Of a stretch of DNA of 64,000 nucleotides, positions 8,576 to 17,547 are shown piece after piece. Position numbers and translations under genes: made by a program. The notes under the pieces were generated by a model. It saw nothing but the letters and a program-made list of their open reading frames with translations. It made no database searches and was not told the origin of the DNA. Source of the DNA: Candidatus Heimdallarchaeota archaeon (GTDB lineage: Archaea; Asgardarchaeota; Heimdallarchaeia; JABLTI01); contig JABCTZ010000036.1 of the NCBI GenBank assembly GCA_018238155.1, forward strand, positions 248,001 through 312,000, given 5' to 3'. Numbering within the stretch: the first letter of the stretch is position 1; every line of letters starts with the position of its first letter.

Positions 8576-11344
8576 ATGCAAAAATTTTACAAAAAATTGA
8601 TAGCATTAGGTATGCTCCTTTTCATAATACCGTTTTTCTATTTTCCGTTGAACAGCAAAGCTTTGAATCAAGATAATACATCCTTTATAATACAAAACAC
8701 AGATAGTTTTGTTGAAGATTTCACCAGTACTACATATAGAGATGGTGGCTCTACAGATGCTTTTGGATGGGGAATGGATACATTGACAAATAATAAGAAT
8801 TTGACAATGACAGCACTAGATTTTGAAGCCTCCTTAAACCCAATAAGATCAATTGATGTGCAAGGAAGAAAAGTATATGCAGTTCAATATAATCCTGCTT
8901 CAACAATGGAGTCATTGAATGTTTACAGCATAAACAATCCATCAAATATTTATCGAACAGGTTTTAGATCTTCATTGCAAAGACAGATGTCGATAGCTGT
9001 TTCAGGTGATTATCTCTTCGTAGGACGAGGTCCTACTGGACCTTATATTTCAACATATAATTACCAAGACCCATTCAGTATTGGTAGTCATCTAGGCAAT
9101 TTTGTTATAGATGGTACTCCATTAGATATAGAGATAAATGGATATCTTGTTTATTTCACTGTTTTTAATTCCATAAGTGGTTATTCACTTAGGGTTCTAA
9201 ATGCAGAAAATCCATCACTTTTTAATAATGTTATGCCTGCTTCATGGTCAGCAACTAATTTGTCTAAAGGAATAGCTATTGATGGTGATACTGCATACGT
9301 TGCAGCTCACACAGATGGTTTTTACATCGTTGATGTTTCAGATCAAAACAATTTTGTACAATTAGGTTGGACTGATACTCCTGGGGAAGCTACTGATGTT
9401 GTTATTGATGGAACTATTGCTTATGTTGCAGATGGCAATGCAGGTGTACAAATCATAGATATCAGTAATCCAGCTTCACCAGAAATCATTGCTACACATG
9501 ACACTTCTGGATATACACAAGAATTGGTTTTACAAGGGAACACTTTATTCATTGCTGATGGAGGTGGAGGAATTGTAATAGTTGATGTAGCAAATCCAGC
9601 ACATCCAGTATTCATTCCACAAATGCATTACCTCCCATATACATATGATGTTGATTTGTACGGAGGAGTGCTAGTGGTTGCAACTCAACTTGGCTTATAC
9701 ACATTCAGCTGTGGTCCAGGAATAACAAGAATCCAAAATGAAGTTTTTGCTAATCCATTCGATCAATTCAATGTTTTGGATGTAAGAGTAAAAGATGATA
9801 TTGCAATTTGTGTAGGCGGTGCAGATGGAATTTATACACTTAATGTCCGTGATCCAAATAACCCTATACTGCTCGATAGTCATATAGCAGCTTCTCCGGC
9901 ATTTTATCGAAAATTAGATGTTCAAGGAAACTTTGCTTATGTTACTGACTACGGAAGTGGTGGGGGTATTCGTGCTTATGATATAACTGATCCAAACAAT
10001 ATTGTACAAGCGGATTCTATTGGTCTTAATTATGCGTTAGATGTTGTTTTGTATGGAGATGTTGCTATTGTAGCTGATGGACCAGCTGGTATCTATATTA
10101 TGAACATAACAGATCCATATAATATGGTGTACTGGTGTTCTTTTACTGATATATTTAATAATGTAACAGCTGTTGATGTTCAATGTGGAAATCTATATGT
10201 AGTAGATGAAAATGGTGGTTTAATAACAAATAGTTTCTACGTTTTTGATATTACAGACATTGATGTCGAAGTATCAGTTGGAGCATATAGTGTAAACGCT
10301 GAATTTTTTGATATTTTTGTAGATGGAGATGTTGCATATACTTCTGATTTAGAAAGGATGTTACCTTTTAATATAACTGATCCAACTAATCCTTATTGGA
10401 CAACATGGACAAACAATGATTCATACGGAGTTTGGGGATTTGGTCCTTTTGCACTTAATGCTGCTGGTCAACATGGTGTTGATCTCGTGGATTGCACTGT
10501 TATGACTGCTAGTGATCCAACAATTTGTAGTTACCCCAATGCAACTGCTGCACTTCAGATAACAACATACGGTGATTACACTTACATAGCAAATACAACA
10601 AATCTTATTATTCTTCGTCACTTCGAAAGTCTTGCTGATACCTATGTTGCTGGGTCATCATTTGCACAATCATTAGAAGTAGATTCTACTGATTATTTGA
10701 TCTATAATGCTACTCTTACTCCAGATGATTATATACCATCATTAACAGCAATAAACTACTTTATGTCTGCAGATGGTGGAGTACACTGGGAAGCAGTAAC
10801 TCCAGGATTATTACATACTTTCCAAAATCCAGGAAACGATCTTCGATTCCACGTTGAGTTCTTTGGACCAAAATATGTAAGCCCTCAACTCTATGAAGTC
10901 AATTTGGTATACTTCTACAATGTAGAACCAGGTGCTCCAACACTTACTGATTTTGGAGATGTAGTTACTGTTACAGAATTGCATATCACATGGAATGCAA
11001 GTCTTGATGATTTTGGTATAGATCATTACCAATTACAAATGGCTAGTGATATCGGATTTAGTTCTATAGCTGATGAATATAATACTCCTACCTTATCACA
11101 AGATATAACCGGAATGGCGAATGGAAAATATTATTTCCGTGTTAGATCTGTGGATGTTTTTGGTCTCAATAGCGATTGGAGTAATACTGTTGAAGTCCAA
11201 ATTGAAATTCTAGTAACTAGTTCTCCTGGTATTATTTTTCCATGGTGGGCTTATGTCATCATAGGTTGTGGATTAGTGGCAATAATTCTCATAATAGTCA
11301 TTTCCGTTGTCATTTCTCGGAAAAAGAAGACTCTTACAAGATAA
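8576..11344 (+). CDS. Cell-surface LVIVD-repeat beta-propeller protein with FN3-like domain
   Basis: About 922 residues. ATG 8576 is preferred over TTG 8558 because GAGGT ends 11 bases before it. A signal peptide (LIALGMLLFIIPFFYF) is followed by many LVIVD-type blades, for example FYIVDVSDQNNFVQLG, VQIIDISNPASPEI and IVIVDVANPAHPVF, predicted to fold as one or more beta-propellers. A fibronectin-type-III-like stretch precedes the C-terminal helix (WWAYVIIGCGLVAIILIIVI) and a short basic tail. It is anchored with the bulk outside. Adhesion or surface-layer roles are plausible. It has its own hairpin terminator. Confidence 0.8.
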   Translation: MQKFYKKLIALGMLLFIIPFFYFPLNSKALNQDNTSFIIQNTDSFVEDFTSTTYRDGGSTDAFGWGMDTLTNNKNLTMTALDFEASLNPIRSIDVQGRKVYAVQYNPASTMESLNVYSINNPSNIYRTGFRSSLQRQMSIAVSGDYLFVGRGPTGPYISTYNYQDPFSIGSHLGNFVIDGTPLDIEINGYLVYFTVFNSISGYSLRVLNAENPSLFNNVMPASWSATNLSKGIAIDGDTAYVAAHTDGFYIVDVSDQNNFVQLGWTDTPGEATDVVIDGTIAYVADGNAGVQIIDISNPASPEIIATHDTSGYTQELVLQGNTLFIADGGGGIVIVDVANPAHPVFIPQMHYLPYTYDVDLYGGVLVVATQLGLYTFSCGPGITRIQNEVFANPFDQFNVLDVRVKDDIAICVGGADGIYTLNVRDPNNPILLDSHIAASPAFYRKLDVQGNFAYVTDYGSGGGIRAYDITDPNNIVQADSIGLNYALDVVLYGDVAIVADGPAGIYIMNITDPYNMVYWCSFTDIFNNVTAVDVQCGNLYVVDENGGLITNSFYVFDITDIDVEVSVGAYSVNAEFFDIFVDGDVAYTSDLERMLPFNITDPTNPYWTTWTNNDSYGVWGFGPFALNAAGQHGVDLVDCTVMTASDPTICSYPNATAALQITTYGDYTYIANTTNLIILRHFESLADTYVAGSSFAQSLEVDSTDYLIYNATLTPDDYIPSLTAINYFMSADGGVHWEAVTPGLLHTFQNPGNDLRFHVEFFGPKYVSPQLYEVNLVYFYNVEPGAPTLTDFGDVVTVTELHITWNASLDDFGIDHYQLQMASDIGFSSIADEYNTPTLSQDITGMANGKYYFRVRSVDVFGLNSDWSNTVEVQIEILVTSSPGIIFPWWAYVIIGCGLVAIILIIVISVVISRKKKTLTR

Positions 11345-11346
11345 AA

Positions 11347-11388
11347 AGTGATGTTTAATATAGCATCACTCTTTTCTTCCTTTTTTTT
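11347..11388 (+). terminator. Hairpin plus T-tract after the LVIVD protein gene
   Basis: AGTGATG (11347-11353) and CATCACT (11364-11370) form a perfect 7-bp stem. CTTTTCTTCC and a run of eight T follow. The position, three bases after the stop, supports an intrinsic-type terminator. Confidence 0.7.
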
Positions 11389-11515
11389 GTCAAGAACCCA
11401 TAAACCGTTCAAATTAACACTAAGAATATATTTATTCTAAGTTGTTAAATTTACTAGATATCAAGTAGATATTGTGTTTGATCTCAAGTTATATGCTTAC
11501 TTACGGTGATATGAG

Positions 11516-12799
11516 ATGGGTCATAAGAAAGGACAGGAGATGAACAGTTATTTCAAACTTCAACAAAGATTAGATAGAGCTCCTCAAGGTGCTCCTCTTT
11601 CTAAGTCATTATTTGATATTCTCCAAATATTGTTTACAGATGAAGAAGCAGAACTTGTTTCAGTACTTCCAATTAATTTTGTCACTAAAGAAAAAGCAGC
11701 AAAAATTTGGAATAAAACACCTAATGAAGCTGAAAAAATACTTGATACATTGGCAAGTAAAGGGTTGATGCTCGATGGTTGCCAAAAAGAAATGCGAACG
11801 TATATTTTAGCACCACCAATGGCTGGTTTCTTTGAATTTTCTCTTATGCGCACGGATGGAAAATTCGACCGTAAAATACTCTCTGAATTATATCACCAAT
11901 ATATAAATGAAGAAGATGATTTTCTTTTTGCTATTTTTGATACTCAAACACCGATAGATAGAGTTTTTGTGCAAGAAGAAACAATAAAAGAAGAAGATCA
12001 TTCTATTGTTTTAGATTATGAACGTGCAACTCAAGTAATAGAAACAGCGAGTTGTATTACCGTTGGTACTTGTTATTGCAGACACAAGATGGAACATCTG
12101 GGAAAAGCTTGTGAGCAACCACAGGAAGTTTGTCTTACATTCAATGGTGCAGCGAAGAGTTTGTCAAAACATGGTATAGCAAAAGAAATTAGTAAAGAAG
12201 AAGCACGAAAAATACTTGATCAATGTGTAGATGCCGGTTTAGTGCAAATAGGTGACAATGTTCGTGAAAGTGTTGCATGGATTTGCAATTGCTGTGGTTG
12301 CTGTTGTGAAGCGATAGTAGCATATAAGAAACTAGGATTCAGTCCTGAAATCTATAGCAATTTCACTCCAGAAATAATCTCAGAAGATTGTACTGGATGT
12401 GGAATTTGTGTTAAAAAATGTCCTGTGGACGCTATAACTCTAATAACAACTGTTGCTAATCGAAAAATTGCTCAAATAAATTACGACCGATGTTTTGGTT
12501 GTGGTGTATGTGCTCGAAGTTGTAATAAAAATGCAATACAAATGAATCGCAGAGAGGACTTAATGTATACACCCAAAGATGCTTTTAATCGAGGTGTACA
12601 CATGGCAATTGACCAAGGAAAATTACAAAACCTTCTCTTTGATAACCAACATCTATGGACTCATAAGATGCTTCAGAAGTTTGTAGGCATATTGCTAACC
12701 CTCGATCCAATCAAAGCTGCCTTAGCAGATAGGCAATTACAATCAAAGTTCATTACTTTTGCAAGAAGGATGCAGAGGTTTCGGAAAACAAAGCTGTAA
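11516..12799 (+). CDS. Multi-cluster 4Fe-4S protein with N-terminal HTH-like region
   Basis: 427 residues. The first 100 residues look like a winged-helix module (VTKEKAAKIWNKTPNEAEKI). The middle is cysteine-rich: CITVGTCYCRHKMEHLGKAC, then WICNCCGCCCEA. Two ferredoxin motifs follow, CTGCGICVKKCPVDAI and CFGCGVCARSCNKNAI. At least three to four Fe-S clusters are possible. It could carry electrons or sense redox state. It lies upstream of the hydrogenase operon with 220 bases between, so it is a candidate electron partner, without proof. GGTGAT precedes ATG 11516; ATG 11540 is the alternative. Confidence 0.7.
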   Translation: MGHKKGQEMNSYFKLQQRLDRAPQGAPLSKSLFDILQILFTDEEAELVSVLPINFVTKEKAAKIWNKTPNEAEKILDTLASKGLMLDGCQKEMRTYILAPPMAGFFEFSLMRTDGKFDRKILSELYHQYINEEDDFLFAIFDTQTPIDRVFVQEETIKEEDHSIVLDYERATQVIETASCITVGTCYCRHKMEHLGKACEQPQEVCLTFNGAAKSLSKHGIAKEISKEEARKILDQCVDAGLVQIGDNVRESVAWICNCCGCCCEAIVAYKKLGFSPEIYSNFTPEIISEDCTGCGICVKKCPVDAITLITTVANRKIAQINYDRCFGCGVCARSCNKNAIQMNRREDLMYTPKDAFNRGVHMAIDQGKLQNLLFDNQHLWTHKMLQKFVGILLTLDPIKAALADRQLQSKFITFARRMQRFRKTKL

Positions 12800-12955
12800 A
12801 CATTGATTTTGAATATTCTTCTTATAAAAATAAAATGAAAGCTCTCTTTTTGAAAAATAAATTCTCTCAAAAGATATATAACCTATCAAACCATTTTCAC
12901 TACAAAAAAATCAGTAGTACATAAAATGAAGCAATAAAATAAAATAGGCAAAATC

Positions 12956-13004
12956 TTTTTATGTATACTAATTTAAATCAAAGAATTGATTTAGTCAAAA
13001 TCAA
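12956..13004 (+). promoter_or_regulatory. Hydrogenase operon promoter with alternating heptamer repeats
   Basis: TTTTTATGTATA (12956-12967) is a plausible TATA element. Downstream, AAATCAA (12975-12981), TTGATTT (12986-12992) and AAATCAA (12998-13004) alternate in orientation, giving the inverted repeat AAATCAAAGAATTGATTT around the predicted transcription start. An operator for a dimeric regulator is inferred. The TTG start of the first gene is at 13020, with AAGGCGAT just upstream. Confidence 0.5.
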
Positions 13005-13019
13005 ATAAGGCGATGCAAA

Positions 13020-13352
13020 TTGATTGACACTCAACCATTCACATTATGGATAGCATTAGGTCTAGTCCTTATCGCAGTCATTCTATTGTACCTACTGGGA
13101 AGACGAATCGCCCCTCGAAATCCCACACCAGCCAAGCAGAAAAGCTACGCATGCGGAGAAGACATGGAGGGCGGACAAGCACAATTTTACCCAAACGCAT
13201 TCATATTCGCAATCTACTTTACTATTTTTGACATCTTGGCATTCGTCCTTGCAACAGCAATGGTGACCCTGAATCAGGGTGTGGAATTTACAGCCATTCC
13301 AGCATTATTTGCCGGAATAGGTCTACTGGGAGTACTAACTCTCAGAAGGTGA
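13020..13352 (+). CDS. nuoA: Complex I subunit A-like membrane protein
   Basis: 110 residues with three hydrophobic helices. The first loop carries KSYACGEDMEGG, matching the YECG-type loop with the conserved cysteine of NuoA/NdhC/FpoA. The second helix (YFTIFDILAFVLATAMV) has the conserved acidic residue. TTG at 13020 is the first in-frame start, with AAGGCGAT upstream. It opens a twelve-gene operon. Subunit A is typical of complex I and is not a standard part of simple group 4 hydrogenases, so its presence beside [NiFe]-type catalytic genes is notable. Confidence 0.85.
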   Translation: MIDTQPFTLWIALGLVLIAVILLYLLGRRIAPRNPTPAKQKSYACGEDMEGGQAQFYPNAFIFAIYFTIFDILAFVLATAMVTLNQGVEFTAIPALFAGIGLLGVLTLRR

Positions 13353-13361
13353 TTTTAAGCT

Positions 13362-13868
13362 ATGGTACTACAAAAAATAATTACCTGGGCAAGAGTAAAG
13401 TCGCCATGGATTATCCATGTTAACACCGGAGGATGCAATGGATGCGATATCGAAGTTGTCGACGTTCTTACGCCAAGATATGACGTCGAACGATTAGGAA
13501 TCCTTATCCAAGGATCCCCGAGACATGCGGATGTACTTATGGTGACCGGACCTGCAACACAGCAGATGAAAGATCGCTTAAAGCTTTTACATGAACAGAC
13601 ACCAGACCCAAAATTTGTTGTCGCTATTGGCGCTTGCGCCTGTAGTGGAGGTATTTTTAGACACTCATATATTCCTTGCTTAGGAATAGATACCGTTATA
13701 CCGGTTGATGTCTATATCCCTGGTTGTCCACCAAAGCCCGAAGCGATTATCTATGGCGTCGCTCAATTGTTAGCAAAACTTCAAGGTAAAGACTCCCCAG
13801 TCATTACTCCAAAGAAGATTGCCCTCAAAGATCTTAAACAATCGATCGAGGAGGATCTAGCAAAATGA
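13362..13868 (+). CDS. Group 4 [NiFe]-hydrogenase-type small subunit (NuoB homologue)
   Basis: 168 residues. GGCNGCDIEVVDVLTPRYDVER places C25 and C28 in the CxxC arrangement of Mbh/Ech-type small subunits, instead of the adjacent Cys-Cys of NuoB. Further ligands are in IGACACSGG (C92/C94) and IPGCPPKPEAI (C122), enough for the proximal 4Fe-4S cluster. It should pass electrons between subunit I and the NiFe site. The gene starts nine bases after nuoA and overlaps the next gene by ATGA. Confidence 0.92.
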   Translation: MVLQKIITWARVKSPWIIHVNTGGCNGCDIEVVDVLTPRYDVERLGILIQGSPRHADVLMVTGPATQQMKDRLKLLHEQTPDPKFVVAIGACACSGGIFRHSYIPCLGIDTVIPVDVYIPGCPPKPEAIIYGVAQLLAKLQGKDSPVITPKKIALKDLKQSIEEDLAK

Positions 13869-14383
13869 GCAAGACACTACAAGATGAGCAGAAAATAGTT
13901 GACACTTTAAAAAGTCAATTTGGTAAGAAATTACTCGAGGCGAAGGTTCAGCGCGAACGAAGAATATTCGTTAAAGTTGCTAACCCCGACCATTTGGAGA
14001 TTTTCTCGTTTGCAATGAAAAAATGGAAAGCATGGTATTTGACAGCAGTATCTTCAATCGATAAACCTGATGGTACATTAGCTGCAGTATATCACTTTGA
14101 TATCCGTCCACCCTTCGGTGGTCAAGTAGCAATTTCTATGAATTTAATGATCGATTGCGAAAGCAGAGAAGAACCAAAACTTGCTTCATTATACAATCTT
14201 ATCAATGGCGCAGAATATTTCGAGCGCGAAGCACACGATTTGATGGGAATATTTTTCGAAGGAAATCCCAACTTAACCCGACTCATCTTACCTGATAGTT
14301 TCCCTGAAGGAGTTTATCCCCTGCGGAAAGATTTCCTTTTAGAGATACAGAAGGAAGAACAGGCAAAGAAGGAGAAAAAATGA
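13865..14383 (+). CDS. 30-kDa (NuoC-like) subunit of the hydrogenase complex
   Basis: 172 residues. NGAEYFEREAHDLMGIFFEGNP and RLILPDSFPEGVYPLRKDF match the 30-kDa subunit of complex I and its group 4 hydrogenase counterparts. The family is structural, bridging the catalytic subunits. ATG at 13865 overlaps the preceding stop and has GAGGAGG upstream. It is a separate protein here, not fused to subunit D as in some bacteria. The Lys/Glu-rich tail precedes a 13-base gap to the large-subunit gene. Confidence 0.9.
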   Translation: MSKTLQDEQKIVDTLKSQFGKKLLEAKVQRERRIFVKVANPDHLEIFSFAMKKWKAWYLTAVSSIDKPDGTLAAVYHFDIRPPFGGQVAISMNLMIDCESREEPKLASLYNLINGAEYFEREAHDLMGIFFEGNPNLTRLILPDSFPEGVYPLRKDFLLEIQKEEQAKKEKK

Positions 14384-14396
14384 GGTGATATGAACT

Positions 14397-15668
14397 ATGG
14401 CTGATAAAAAGAAAATAAAATTAGGATCACCCCAAACTGGCTGCAGCTCATGCATGCCTAATACTTTCGAAATACCTCTTGGACCTCAACATCCAGCTCT
14501 AAAAGAGCCAACCCACTTTCTATTAGAAGTGGAAGGTGAAATAATTGTTAATGCAACTCCAAGAATTGGCTACGTTCATCGAGGAATTGAAAAACTCGCT
14601 GAAACAAAAACATATTCTGCAAACCTAACACTCGTAGAACGTGTGTGTGGTATTTGTTCACATATTCATTCAATTTCCTTAGCAAATGCTGCAGAAGCGG
14701 CTCTCGCTTTAGAAGGATTTGAAGTGCCAATGCGCGCACAGTATATTAGAACAATCGTAGCAGAATTGGAACGTATTCATAGTCACATTCTTTGGTTAGG
14801 TGTAGCAGCTCATGAGATAGGGTTCGATACCTTATTTATGCTCTCTTGGAGAGATCGTGAACTAACAATGGACCTTTTAGAAGATATCTCTGGAAATAGA
14901 GTAAATTATGCTATGAACGAAATCGGCGGTTCAAGAAGAGATATGAGTCAAAGTCAAATTGATCGTATGTTCAAATATATGGACATTACAATTAAAAGGA
15001 TGGAACGATACAAAGATATCTGTCTAGCCGAAAATACCATTCGAATGAGAACAGAGAATGTAGGTATACTACTACCCTCAAAAGCTAGAGAATTATGCGC
15101 TTGTGGTCCAACTGCACGTGCATCCGGTATAGCTATCGATATTCGATATGATGATCCTTACTCTGCTTATGGAGAGTTTCGTGACATATTTAATGTCATA
15201 ACTTATGATACAAATGATGTATTCTCTCGAGTAGTTGTTCGTATCATTGAGACAATAGAAGCTTGTATATACATCAAATGGATGTTAAAGAATCTTCCAG
15301 ACGGACCAATATTCAAAAAAGCTCCAAGGAAAGTTCCAGAAGCGCAAATCTTGTCTCGAACCGAAGCACCAAGAGGTGAATTGATTCATTATCTTTGGTC
15401 AAACAATACCAACAAACCCTACAGGCTGAAAATAACAACACCAACACTTTCTAACATCAATTGTGTCCCTGAAATGATGAAAGGTGACTACTTAGCAGAT
15501 TCAACAATTACACTAGCATCTATTGACCCCTGTTTCAGCTGTGAAGACAGAATGATAACTGTGATAAACAAAGACCGAAGAAAAGCCAAGATAGAAACTT
15601 GGACTGAAAGCCAACTCAGAAAATACAGTAATGATTGGCACGCAACAAATAAAAGGTGGAAAAAGTGA
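14397..15668 (+). CDS. Group 4 [NiFe]-hydrogenase large subunit (NuoD homologue with intact Ni site)
   Basis: 423 residues. Both nickel-ligand pairs are present: ERVCGICSHIHS (C84 and C87) and DPCFSCEDRM (C379 and C382). Complex I NuoD lacks these cysteines, so a NiFe centre and H2 chemistry are expected. The fold regions (PLGPQHPALKEP, GYVHRGIEKLAE, NEIGGSRRDM) are shared with NuoD. An extra GCSSCM pair (C16, C19) sits at the N-terminus. About 38 residues follow the last motif; they may include a processed tail. No hyp maturation or endopeptidase gene is in the window. The protein should work at the cytoplasmic face of the membrane. Confidence 0.93.
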   Translation: MADKKKIKLGSPQTGCSSCMPNTFEIPLGPQHPALKEPTHFLLEVEGEIIVNATPRIGYVHRGIEKLAETKTYSANLTLVERVCGICSHIHSISLANAAEAALALEGFEVPMRAQYIRTIVAELERIHSHILWLGVAAHEIGFDTLFMLSWRDRELTMDLLEDISGNRVNYAMNEIGGSRRDMSQSQIDRMFKYMDITIKRMERYKDICLAENTIRMRTENVGILLPSKARELCACGPTARASGIAIDIRYDDPYSAYGEFRDIFNVITYDTNDVFSRVVVRIIETIEACIYIKWMLKNLPDGPIFKKAPRKVPEAQILSRTEAPRGELIHYLWSNNTNKPYRLKITTPTLSNINCVPEMMKGDYLADSTITLASIDPCFSCEDRMITVINKDRRKAKIETWTESQLRKYSNDWHATNKRWKK

Positions 15669-16756
15669 CCGTTGTTTGGTGGATACTTACAATACTAGGA
15701 ATATTATTCTTCCCAGGTATTGGCTTCTGTATATCTATTGCATTACTTGATGAATGGATTGACCGGAAGTTTTACGCAGCCTTGCAAGACAGAATAGGTC
15801 CAGAACACGCAGGATTCAAAGGTATTTTACAGCCTTTGGCAGACTTCCTCAAGCTTATGGCTAAGGAAGATGTAGAACCAGCAGCAGCTGATAAATGGGG
15901 TATGCGATTCACAGCTATCATTGGCTTAGCAATACCACTAGTGGCATTATTGTTCATACCAATAATTGACACGACAGGGTTACTCTCATTTGAAGGTGAT
16001 ATTCTTCTCTTGTCATTCTTGACAACATTGATAGCTTTAATCATCTATTTAGCAGGATGGTTCTCCGCGAACAAATTGGCAATGCCAGGAACGATGCGAG
16101 CGGCATCACAACTCTTGAGCTATGAAATACCAATTCTATTAGCAATGTTCGCAGTAGCGTTACGGACACAATCTCTCTCACTTGCAGGGATAGTTCAGTG
16201 GCAACTTGATGCCCACAGACCAACATTATTTAGCTTACCAATGGTAGTCTTCTTCTTAGTTTTCTTGCTTTCATCGCAAGCAGAATTAGAACGAAGTCCA
16301 TTTGATATCCCTACAGCCGAAACTGAAATTGTTGGAGGATGGGAAGTTGAATATTCTGGGAAAAAGCTAGGCTTTTTCCGATTATCTGCAGATTTACAAA
16401 TGGTTTTCTCCGCAGGTTTAGCAGTGACCCTCTTTTTAGGAGGTCCAACTGGTATTGAAATGTGGATTCCTTCCTTTGCTGATTATTTAGCAGGTATCGA
16501 AGGCGTTTCAGCTATGGCAGTTGTTGCAATTCTCTACTATACAACAATGTTTGCTATAAAAACAACAATTATTGTTCTTATACTTTCAGCGTTTAGAGCT
16601 TTAATGGCGAGATTGCGTATTGAGCAATTCTTAGAATTTTCATGGAAATGGGTAATTCCAGTAACACTAGGTGTTTTTGCAATTACATTCTTCTATATTC
16701 CTTGGACAGACAAAGTTGTCTGGTCTCATTGGGAAGGACTCTTTGAGGTAACCTAA
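15665..16756 (+). CDS. nuoH: NuoH-like membrane anchor subunit
   Basis: About 363 residues with eight or so helices. DEWIDRKFYAALQDRIGPEHAG and GILQPLADFLKLMAKED match the first loop of NuoH/HyfC/EchB, and ERSPFDIPTAETEIVGGWEVEYSG is the conserved acidic loop. This subunit joins the catalytic arm to the ion-pumping arm. GTG 15665 is preferred: it overlaps the preceding stop as GTGA and has AGGTGG five bases upstream. GTG 15656 is the alternative. Confidence 0.92.
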   Translation: MTVVWWILTILGILFFPGIGFCISIALLDEWIDRKFYAALQDRIGPEHAGFKGILQPLADFLKLMAKEDVEPAAADKWGMRFTAIIGLAIPLVALLFIPIIDTTGLLSFEGDILLLSFLTTLIALIIYLAGWFSANKLAMPGTMRAASQLLSYEIPILLAMFAVALRTQSLSLAGIVQWQLDAHRPTLFSLPMVVFFLVFLLSSQAELERSPFDIPTAETEIVGGWEVEYSGKKLGFFRLSADLQMVFSAGLAVTLFLGGPTGIEMWIPSFADYLAGIEGVSAMAVVAILYYTTMFAIKTTIIVLILSAFRALMARLRIEQFLEFSWKWVIPVTLGVFAITFFYIPWTDKVVWSHWEGLFEVT

Positions 16757-16775
16757 AAAAAGGAGATGAAGAATT

Positions 16776-17195
16776 ATGCCACGACCCGGAGTAATAGTTT
16801 GGGAAGCACTGAGAAATGTTTTCAGTAAAAAGGCAACCATAGATTATCCATTCGAAGAAGGCGTTAAACCTTTAGTTGGTTTGCGTGGTGCACATATCCT
16901 CTACATTGATTTATGTACTGGTTGCAGAGCTTGTCAAAGAGCTTGTCCACCATTAGCTATTGAAATGGTTCCATCCGATTTAACCAAAACCGGAAAACGA
17001 CCTGTCATCAACTTAGGTCAATGTATCTTTTGTGGTTTATGTGAAGACGCATGTCGTTATGATGCACTCTTCTTAACTGACTACATCGAGCTTTCAGCCT
17101 TCCAACAAAAGGAGATGATTATCTATGAGAATGAACCCCCCAAAGGAACAAAAACTTCTGAAGGGGAAGAAAAACCGAAGGAGGAAGACTCCTAG
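16776..17195 (+). CDS. nuoI: NuoI-like ferredoxin subunit with two 4Fe-4S clusters
   Basis: 139 residues. Two cluster motifs, CTGCRACQRACPP and CIFCGLCEDACRYDAL, carry eight cysteines as in NuoI/HyfH/MbhN. AAAGGAGATG precedes the ATG. The subunit should relay electrons from a soluble donor (ferredoxin or an unidentified input module) to subunit B. The C-terminal tail is acidic and lysine-rich. No NuoE, F or G genes follow, so NADH is not an obvious donor. Confidence 0.93.
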   Translation: MPRPGVIVWEALRNVFSKKATIDYPFEEGVKPLVGLRGAHILYIDLCTGCRACQRACPPLAIEMVPSDLTKTGKRPVINLGQCIFCGLCEDACRYDALFLTDYIELSAFQQKEMIIYENEPPKGTKTSEGEEKPKEEDS

Positions 17196-17234
17196 TAAAA
17201 TTACTAGGACGAATTCATAGGAAGCGTGTAAGAT

Positions 17235-17534
17235 ATGGCACTCAACACAGTTTTGTTGATAATACTATTAGTTATAGTGATCATTGCCGCTATTTTCGCG
17301 ATAGAGTTGCGTGATTTAATTTATGCTGCTATTGCTTTAGCTGTACTAAGCATCGCTCTTGCTGGAGTATTCTGGATTCTAAACGCCCCCTGGGTAGCTC
17401 TCTTTCAATTGATGGTTTACGGCGGCGCTGTTACAGTATTACTTATTTCTACTGTAGCACTCACCGAACGCTTTGAAACTGGTGAACCCGCTGAGGATCT
17501 AGATAAACTGCTCCCAGAAAGCAGCAACACCTAG
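17235..17534 (+). CDS. NuoJ N-terminal-like membrane subunit
   Basis: 99 residues with three hydrophobic helices. The third, ALFQLMVYGGAVTVLLIS, matches the third helix of NuoJ, the one with the pi-bulge in complex I. The protein stops after this helix and has an acidic tail, so it covers only the N-terminal part of a normal NuoJ. The following gene supplies another two-helix piece. FpoJ is split in two genes in some methanogens, a known precedent. Confidence 0.8.
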   Translation: MALNTVLLIILLVIVIIAAIFAIELRDLIYAAIALAVLSIALAGVFWILNAPWVALFQLMVYGGAVTVLLISTVALTERFETGEPAEDLDKLLPESSNT

Positions 17535-17547
17535 GAGGAAACTACTG

